This document shows, in pieces, positions 58,647 through 64,000 of a stretch of DNA of 64,000 nt (position 1 is its first letter; each line of letters opens with the position of its first letter). The notes under the pieces are model-generated. The model saw only the letters and a list, made by a program, of their open reading frames with translations, did no database searches and had not been told where the DNA came from. Both the position numbers and the translations under genes were made by a program. The DNA is taken from the NCBI RefSeq assembly GCF_000732615.1, contig NZ_JPGL01000037.1, forward strand, positions 26,794 to 90,793, given 5' to 3'. This DNA is from Burkholderia paludis. GTDB lineage: Bacteria; Pseudomonadota; Gammaproteobacteria; Burkholderiales; Burkholderiaceae.

Positions 58647-61145
58647 TCATGCATCCGGGTCGCCCGTTTCGCGCTCGCGGGCGTCCGGCCCGGCGATGTC
58701 GGCGCGATGCAGGCGCAGCAGTTCTTCGCCGAGCGCATGGATGCCCGGCGGCATGCCGCCGGAGGCGAGCTGCAGCCGGCGTTCGAGTTCGGCGGCCAGT
58801 TCGCTCGTCGCGCGATGGCCGGCCACGGCCGCCGCGCCCTTGATGCGGTGCGCGGCATGACTCGCCTGCCCGGTATCGCCGTTCGACAACGCGGCGCCGA
58901 GCGTCGCCAGATCGGCATCGACGCTGTGCCGATAGATCGTCCGGAAATCGGCTTGCGCCGGGCGCGGGTCCTGCGCCGGCGACGCGGTGTCGGCCGCCTC
59001 GTCGGCCGGGCACCACAGATCGATCATCTGGCGCAGTGCATCGAGCCGCAGCGGCTTGCCCAGCACGCCGTCCATGCCGCTGTCGAAACACCGTTCGCGA
59101 TGCGCGTCGCCGGTCGCCGCCGAGATCGCGACGATCGGCGTGTGCGTGCGCTGGTGCCGGCGTTCGCTGTCGCGCATGCGTTGCACCACCGTATAGCCGT
59201 CGATGTCGGGCAGGTCGCAGTCGATCAGCACCATGTCGAACGTCGTGTGCGCGAACTGCGCGAGCGCATGCTCGCCGCTGTCGGAGACGATCGAGCGGCA
59301 GGCCAGTGCGTCGAGCTGATGCTGGATCGCATGACGAACCGCTTCATGATCGTCCACGACCAGGATCATCGGGCCGTTCGCGGCTGGCCGAGGCGTGTCG
59401 GTTGCCGCCGGCGTCGGCTCGCCCGCCGGCTGCGCCGGTTCGGCCGGCGCCCCGTGCGCGTCGGCCGGGCCGGGCGCCGGCGCGTGCGCGATGCGCCGCA
59501 CCGGCAGGATCACGGTGAAGATGGTGCCCTTGTCGGGGCTGCTGCTGACGGTGATGACGCCTTCCATCAGGTCGACGAGTTCGCGGCAGATCGACAGCCC
59601 CAATCCGCTGCCGGCGACGCGCCGGCTCCCGGCTCGCTCGGCGCGCTGGTACGGCTCGAAGATGCTGCGCTGGCGTTCGGGCGGAATGCCGATGCCGGTA
59701 TCGCGGACCTCGATCACGAGCGAGCCGGCACGCTCCGGCTTGCCGTCGAGATAGTCGACGCGCAGCGCGATCGAGCCGGCCGACGTGAACTTGATCGCGT
59801 TGACGAGCAGATTCAGCACGATCTGCCGCGTGCGCACCGGGTCGATCAGCACGCGCAGCCCGGGCGGGCATGCGAGTTCGAGCGTCAGGTCCAGCTTTTT
59901 CTCGTCGATGCGCCAGCGCACCATGTCGGCGCTGCGCCGCACCCACGGTTCGATGGGCGTGGGTTCGGGCGCGAGCGTCACGTTGCGCGATTCGAGGCGC
60001 GAGTAGTCGAGGATGTCGTCGAGCAGCGTCAGCAGCGATTCCGACGCGGCCACCGCCGCGTCCGCGCGGCCGGCCTGCTTCGGCGGCAGCTTCGAGCGTT
60101 GCAGCAGTTCCAGCGACGACAGGATCGTGTGCATCGGCGTGCGGATCTCGTGGCTGATGAACGCGAAGAACATCGCCTTGTCGCGTTCGTTGCGCACCGC
60201 CGCGACGCGCGAACGCCAGGAAACGAATGCGATCGCCAGCAACGCGAGCAGGCAGGCGCCGGCCGCCGTGACTTCCCAGCGCCGGTAATAGAGGATCGAG
60301 TGCAGCGACGGCTTGCCGTAGTCGGTCGATTCGATCCACTGGCGGGAAATGGCCTCGGCGTCGCGCGCCGGGATCGCCGCAAGCGACTTGTCGAGAATCG
60401 ACGCAAGCACCGGCAGGTCGCGGCGCGTCCCGATCGCGAGCGCATAGGGGTTGTCCGGCAGGCCGCCTGCCACGAACAGCTTGTCGTGGTATTGCCGTTG
60501 CAGCGGCGGCAGGATCGCCATGTCGGGGCCGATCGCGACATCCGCGCGGCCGTCGGCGACGGCCTCGAGCGCGTCGCGCTCATCGGGGTAGGTCAGCAGG
60601 GTCATCGGGAGGGTGCTGTGGCGGAGCGCGACTTCCAGTGCGCCGCCGCCCTTGACCGCGACACGCCGGCCGGCGAGATTGCGGGCCTCGACGAACAGCG
60701 TCTGGTGCCCGGATGCCACGACGAAGACCGTACCGACGAAATAGGGGCGGCTGATGATGACGCGGCTGCGGAGCTTGCTCGGGTCGCCGTGCGCCGCCTC
60801 GTCGGACGCGCTGCGCCACGTCATGTCGGGAATGATGTCGATCAGGTCGGTGCGCAGTGCATCAGGCGAGTTGCGCCACGTGAGCTCGTCGACATACTCG
60901 AAGCGCAAGCCGCTGATCTTCGAGATGGCATCGAGAAATGACGGCACCACGCCGACGACCTTGCCGTTCTCGCGAAATTCGAACGGGGGCCACGTCGGAT
61001 CGGCGCGGGTCCGAACGACGGGGTGCGCGGCGATCCAGGCCTTTTCTTCCGCGGTGAACGGCAGTGCGTCGGCCGCCCGTCCGGACGCCGGCATCAGCCC
61101 GATCATCATGCCGATCAGGACGGCGCGCCCCTTCACACTCACCAT
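58647..61145 (-). CDS. cblT: Hybrid sensor kinase CblT
   Basis: This 832-residue protein has a signal peptide (MVSVKGRAVLIGMMIGLMPASGRA), an SBP_bac_3 periplasmic sensor (KAWIAAHPVVRTRADPTWPPFEFRENGK, GRRVAVKGGGALEVALRHS), a transmembrane helix (VTAAGACLLALLAIAFVSW), HisKA with His332 in FISHEIRTPMH, HATPase_c (NLLVNAIKF, DTGIGIPPE, GSGLGLSICRELVD), a receiver with Asp642 in MVLIDCDLPDIDG and a C-terminal Hpt domain with His766 in AHRIKGAA. It is a mirror-image relative of CblS but carries the phosphotransfer domain that CblS lacks. ATG 61145 has AAGGA seven bases upstream. It is convergent with cblS and divergent from cblR. Confidence 0.92.
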   Translation of the reverse strand: MVSVKGRAVLIGMMIGLMPASGRAADALPFTAEEKAWIAAHPVVRTRADPTWPPFEFRENGKVVGVVPSFLDAISKISGLRFEYVDELTWRNSPDALRTDLIDIIPDMTWRSASDEAAHGDPSKLRSRVIISRPYFVGTVFVVASGHQTLFVEARNLAGRRVAVKGGGALEVALRHSTLPMTLLTYPDERDALEAVADGRADVAIGPDMAILPPLQRQYHDKLFVAGGLPDNPYALAIGTRRDLPVLASILDKSLAAIPARDAEAISRQWIESTDYGKPSLHSILYYRRWEVTAAGACLLALLAIAFVSWRSRVAAVRNERDKAMFFAFISHEIRTPMHTILSSLELLQRSKLPPKQAGRADAAVAASESLLTLLDDILDYSRLESRNVTLAPEPTPIEPWVRRSADMVRWRIDEKKLDLTLELACPPGLRVLIDPVRTRQIVLNLLVNAIKFTSAGSIALRVDYLDGKPERAGSLVIEVRDTGIGIPPERQRSIFEPYQRAERAGSRRVAGSGLGLSICRELVDLMEGVITVSSSPDKGTIFTVILPVRRIAHAPAPGPADAHGAPAEPAQPAGEPTPAATDTPRPAANGPMILVVDDHEAVRHAIQHQLDALACRSIVSDSGEHALAQFAHTTFDMVLIDCDLPDIDGYTVVQRMRDSERRHQRTHTPIVAISAATGDAHRERCFDSGMDGVLGKPLRLDALRQMIDLWCPADEAADTASPAQDPRPAQADFRTIYRHSVDADLATLGAALSNGDTGQASHAAHRIKGAAAVAGHRATSELAAELERRLQLASGGMPPGIHALGEELLRLHRADIAGPDARERETGDPDA

Positions 61146-61535
61146 GTTCACGTCCTTCCCTCGCGTTGTCGGCCGGCTTGCAATGAACCGGCATCGTTGT
61201 TCGAGCGGTTGCGGCGGCGTCGGCCCGCTTCGACGTCGCGGTTCCCGTCCGGCGTGGCACCCGGCGGCCGGATCCGCATCGGCCGCCGCGACGAGCGCGA
61301 GCACCGTCTAAAAACGGGCCAGCCATCATAGGTCGCGGACAGGGGAAGCGCAACGCCGTCTTGCTGCCGGGAGACCCGGTCGAACGAGCCTGTCCGGTTT
61401 GGCCGGCGGGGTTAAAAAACAGCCGAAAAACCGGTAATCTCATCCCAATAAACAACGGCATCGATGGCGGCCCGCGACGACGAGCGGTGCGGCGCAGCCA
61501 ATCGGAGCCGAACCGAAATAAAGAAAGGGTTAGCA
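61146..61535. promoter_or_regulatory. 390-bp divergent promoter region cblT-cblR
   Basis: Contains the promoters for both regulatory genes. The side near cblR (61405-61460) is AT-rich, including GGTTAAAAAACAG and AATAAACAAC. I find no second copy of the RcsAB-like box and no gene. Confidence 0.5.
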
Positions 61536-62252
61536 ATGAGGCCAGAGCACCAGTCGATCCAGGTCGTGATCCTGGACGACCACGCCGTCGTCCAGCACGG
61601 GATCGCCAGTTACCTGGCGGAGAAGACCGGCATTCAGGTCGCGGCGAGTTTCGCGAAATCGCGCGACCTGATCCGCTGGCTCGAGGCGAATCACGCCGAT
61701 GTCGTGCTGCTCGACTACACGCTCGGCCCCGGCGAGATCGACGGCCTCAACCTCGTCAAACTCGTCAATACGCGCTTTCCGGATAGCCGGATTCTGATGA
61801 CGTCGAGCAGCGATACGCCAGCGACCGTGAACATGACGATGCGCGCGGGTGCGCTCGGCTTTTTCGGCAAGAGCGAGAATCTCAGCGAGCTCGCGCATGC
61901 GATTCGTGTCGTGGCGAGCGGCCGTTCCTATATCAGCGCCGAACTGGCGGACCGCATCATGGCGGGCTCGGCGCCCGACCCGCGCGCGGCCGAGCCGAAG
62001 CCCGCGAGCGGCGAGAGCGCACCGCCGTCCGACGCGGGCCTGTCCACCGACCTGGGGCTGAGTCCGCGCGAACACGAAGTGCTGCGCTGTTATCTCGCGG
62101 GGCTGTCCGTGTCGGACATCGCGTTGAAGTTTTCCCGCAGCCGCAAGACGATCAGCGCCCAGAAGCAATCGGCGTTTCGCAAGCTCGGCATCCGCAACGA
62201 TGCCGAACTGTTCGCATCCCGCAAGCTGATCGAGGAAGGACGGACGGGCTGA
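61536..62252 (+). CDS. cblR: Response regulator CblR (RcsB-like)
   Basis: This 238-residue NarL/FixJ-type response regulator has a receiver domain (VVILDDHAVVQHGIASYLAE; phospho-acceptor Asp60 in VVLLDYTLGPGEIDG; Lys in FFGKSENLSE), a linker of about 35 residues rich in Ala/Pro, and a C-terminal LuxR helix-turn-helix, LSPREHEVLRCYLAGLSVSDIAL followed by RSRKTISAQKQSAFRKLGI. The last segment closely matches RcsB (KTISSQKKSAMMKLG), which links it to RcsAB-type boxes. AAAGGG lies upstream of ATG 61536. In B. cenocepacia CblR is needed for cable-pilin expression; that role is transferred here by similarity and location. Confidence 0.93.
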   Translation: MRPEHQSIQVVILDDHAVVQHGIASYLAEKTGIQVAASFAKSRDLIRWLEANHADVVLLDYTLGPGEIDGLNLVKLVNTRFPDSRILMTSSSDTPATVNMTMRAGALGFFGKSENLSELAHAIRVVASGRSYISAELADRIMAGSAPDPRAAEPKPASGESAPPSDAGLSTDLGLSPREHEVLRCYLAGLSVSDIALKFSRSRKTISAQKQSAFRKLGIRNDAELFASRKLIEEGRTG

Positions 62253-62606
62253 GCGGTGCGTCGCGGCGTTGTTGCCCGCGACGCGCGCGCCGGTTGTGCG
62301 GACGATCGCCGCTGCGCGATCGGCGCGGCGCGGCCGGCTTGCCGCGAGCGGTTGCGCCCGCATCGTCCCGCTTCCGGAATCCACGATGAGCGGACCGAAT
62401 GCCCGCATCCGCGCTTCGCTGCGGTGTCCGTAACGTCGCGATCGCGCCGGTGCGTCATCGCGTCCGATGCAGCGTTGCGCGAGGGGCGCTAACATGGGCC
62501 GGTGCAATGCATCGCGCGCCGGCCGCCGTGCCGCATGCGACGCACGCACGGCGGCGGCTCGGCCGGCCGCCCGCATCGACAACAATTCACCGGAGTACAT
62601 GACAGC
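62253..62606. other. 354-bp intergenic region
   Basis: This GC-rich stretch lies between cblR and the PRC-barrel gene. It must hold the promoter of the PRC-barrel gene; a small AT-poor to AT-rich change occurs just before it (ACAACAATTCACCGGAGTACATG, near 62579-62601). No gene or convincing signal is recognised. Confidence 0.4.
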
Positions 62607-63035
62607 ATGGCTTTCTACAAGACCCTCATCGCAGCAACCGTCCTCGCATCGAGCGTCAGCGCACACGCGCAGATCGCCGGTGCGCAGCCGCTCAGCGTGA
62701 CCGTCGAGCAATCGCAGGCGCTGCTCGAAGGCTGGAGCGTGAAGAAGAGCGTGCTCGGCAAGGCCGTCTACAACGACCAGAACCAGAAGGTCGGCAGCGT
62801 CCGCGACCTGATCGTCGCGCCGGACGGCTCGGTGTCGGCGGCGATCGTGTCGGCCGGCGGTTTCCTGGGCGTGGCCGCGCATGACGTCGCGGTGCCGATC
62901 GCGTCGCTGGATGTGCACAACGGCAACATCTACCTGCCGGGCGCGACCAAGGAGGCGCTGAAGGCAACGCCCGCGTTCCAGTACGCGAAGGTGCCGACGC
63001 CGCCGAAGCCGAAGAAGGTCGACGACAAGCACTGA
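62607..63035 (+). CDS. Exported PRC-barrel-domain protein
   Basis: This 142-residue protein has a signal peptide (FYKTLIAATVLASSVSAHA, cleavage before QIAG). The mature part is one PRC-barrel: LLEGWSVKKSVLGKAVYNDQNQKVGSVRDLIVAPDGSVSAAIVSAGGFLGVAAHDVAVPIASLDV, the usual pattern of the family, followed by a Lys/Pro-rich tail (KVPTPPKPKKVDDKH). Periplasmic PRC-barrel proteins of this type are common in Burkholderia, their function unknown. GGAG is eleven bases before the ATG, a rather long spacing. Confidence 0.88.
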   Translation: MAFYKTLIAATVLASSVSAHAQIAGAQPLSVTVEQSQALLEGWSVKKSVLGKAVYNDQNQKVGSVRDLIVAPDGSVSAAIVSAGGFLGVAAHDVAVPIASLDVHNGNIYLPGATKEALKATPAFQYAKVPTPPKPKKVDDKH

Positions 63036-63043
63036 TCGTCACC

Positions 63044-63066
63044 GCCCGGCGCGGCATGCGCCGGGC
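63044..63066. terminator. Hairpin between the convergent PRC-barrel and dapF-like genes
   Basis: The perfect 9-bp stem GCCCGGCGC (63044-63052) and GCGCCGGGC (63058-63066), loop GGCAT, lies in the 56-bp gap between convergent genes. It lacks a T-tract. Confidence 0.5.
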
Positions 63067-63091
63067 TCGCCGCCCGCGCGCCCGCGGGCGC

Positions 63092-63910
63092 TCAGGCCGC
63101 TGGGGCCGGCTCGTCCTGCCAGGTTCCGCCGAAGACGGGCGCGACCGGCCCGCTCAGGAACACGCTGCCGGCGCCGTCCCAGCGCACCGTCACGTCGCCG
63201 CCGTCGCATTCGACGCGCACCGACGCATCCAGCAGCCCGCGCCGGATGCCGTTCACGACCGCCCCGCACGAACACGATCCCGACCCGAGCGGTACGCCGC
63301 CGCCGCGCTCCCAGATGCGCAGGCGAATATGCGCGCGATCGATCACCTGGACGAAATGCACGTTGGTTTTCTGCGGAAACAGCGGATGCGTTTCGAGCGG
63401 CGGGCCGAGCGCCTCGACGTCGATCGTGCGCAGATCGTCGACGAAGAACGTGCAGTGCGGATTGCCCATGTTGCACGCGGCCGGTGCGCCGGGCAGCGGC
63501 AGCGCGAGGGTATCGAGCGCCTCGGCGACCGGCACGTCCCGCCAGCCGGTGAGCGGCACGCCCATCTCGACGGTGATCCGGTCGTTCGCGTCCGCCGAGC
63601 AGACGAGATATCCGCGCGCGGTGCGCAGCACGAGCGACGACAGGCCGGTTTCCCGCATCAGTTGCCACGCGACGCCGCGCGTCGCGCTGCCGCAGGTGGC
63701 GAGCGGCGAGCCGTCGGCGTTCCAGAACGCGACGCGCGCGGCCGCGTCGTCGCAGTCCGACACGACCGCGAGCTGGTTGAAGCCGATGCCGCGCCGCCGG
63801 TCGCCCATTTGTCGGGCGAGACGGCCGTCGATGGCGTGCGCGGTGCCGCGCAGGTCGACGATGGCGAAGTCGTCGCCGTTCGCGTGCATTTTCTGAAATC
63901 CGATCGGCAT
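63092..63910 (-). CDS. DapF-family epimerase-like protein with altered active-site motifs
   Basis: This 272-residue protein has the two-domain diaminopimelate epimerase fold: MPIGFQKMHANGDDFAIVDLRG, FWNADGSPLATCGSATRG, AACNMGNPHCTFFVDDL and IRLRIWERGGGVPLGSGSCSCGAVV. In E. coli DapF the two catalytic Cys lie in CGNGAR (Cys73) and ACGSGA (Cys217). Here the first is kept as Cys73 but the motif is CGSATR, and in an ungapped alignment the second Cys is replaced by Ser, with Cys213 and Cys215 just after it. It is thus probably a paralogue with another amino-acid substrate, or a remodelled enzyme. It is isolated from lysine genes. Confidence 0.8.
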   Translation of the reverse strand: MPIGFQKMHANGDDFAIVDLRGTAHAIDGRLARQMGDRRRGIGFNQLAVVSDCDDAAARVAFWNADGSPLATCGSATRGVAWQLMRETGLSSLVLRTARGYLVCSADANDRITVEMGVPLTGWRDVPVAEALDTLALPLPGAPAACNMGNPHCTFFVDDLRTIDVEALGPPLETHPLFPQKTNVHFVQVIDRAHIRLRIWERGGGVPLGSGSCSCGAVVNGIRRGLLDASVRVECDGGDVTVRWDGAGSVFLSGPVAPVFGGTWQDEPAPAA

Positions 63911-64000
63911 GGCGGTTCCGGTATCGAGACAGGCGAACACTGTACGGTGCACGGCGGCCGGGATCAATGCCGCAATGCCGCGCAGGGTGGGGCGCGGGGC

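Noticed and set aside
58413..60941. 842-residue plus-strand frame opposite cblT
   Set aside because: It is antisense to a clear hybrid kinase with intact HisKA, HATPase, receiver and Hpt motifs, and its own product is Arg/Ala low-complexity.

Overview
The window reads as part of a replicon of a Burkholderia species, most likely of the Burkholderia cepacia complex. By eye the GC content is about two thirds and codon third positions are GC-rich. The gene content fits that group: a glycolate oxidase operon, a ferulate degradation cluster, many GntR/LysR/MarR regulators, an OmpC-type porin and a complete cable-pilus (cbl)-type locus. No rRNA, tRNA, CRISPR array, complete insertion sequence or replication origin was seen. 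The mix of accessory metabolism suggests a secondary chromosome, which is inference.

Layout. 1-4.4 kb: glcDEF (minus strand, glcF running off the left edge) with a divergent FadR/GlcC-type regulator and two copies of a TGGT-N3-ACCA operator. 4.6-10.1 kb: small mixed genes, comprising a DUF6306-like protein, an isochorismatase-like hydrolase coupled to a MarR regulator, a solute-binding-like protein without signal peptide, a GntR/OsmC divergent pair sharing a perfect operator, and an SMP-30/gluconolactonase protein. 10.2-15.2 kb: a type VI secretion tip module on the minus strand (PAAR, a 1284-residue VgrG with a C-terminal zinc-metallopeptidase-like extension, and an overlapping secreted protein that is probably its immunity partner); its 3' part is clearly AT-richer than the surroundings.

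15.4-24.7 kb: a ferulate/hydroxycinnamate catabolic cluster (MarR regulator, hydroxycinnamoyl-CoA hydratase-lyase, vanillin dehydrogenase, feruloyl-CoA synthetase, MFS transporter, porin, tannase/feruloyl esterase lipoprotein) with two matching operators. 24.8-29.5 kb: Lrp regulator, diaminopropionate ammonia-lyase-like enzyme, M20 amidohydrolase, a 176-bp inverted-repeat element and a class III aminotransferase. 29.8-35.7 kb: GNAT acetyltransferase, glycine-zipper lipoprotein, two tandem cytosine-deaminase-like amidohydrolases, SnoaL-like protein and LysR regulator. 35.8-37.1 kb: an XRE/AbiEii nucleotidyltransferase pair that looks like a toxin-antitoxin or defence module, with its own operator. 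37.4-43.9 kb: amino-acid binding protein, PhyH oxygenase, two regulators (HutC-type GntR and XRE-cupin), class II aldolase, DHDPS-family enzyme, MOSC protein and an SDR.

44.2-50.4 kb: YceH-like protein, three minus-strand genes of unknown function, a secretory lipase with a strong terminator, and a DAHP synthase. 50.4-62.3 kb: the pilus locus cblB-A-C-D-S, then convergent cblT and divergent cblR. CblS and CblT are hybrid sensor kinases with periplasmic solute-binding-like sensors, and CblR has an RcsB-like DNA-binding domain; a sequence close to the RcsAB box lies about 300 bp upstream of cblB. A hairpin with a T-tract separates the major pilin from the usher, which would favour high pilin output. 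The right end carries a PRC-barrel protein and a DapF-family protein whose active-site motifs are altered.
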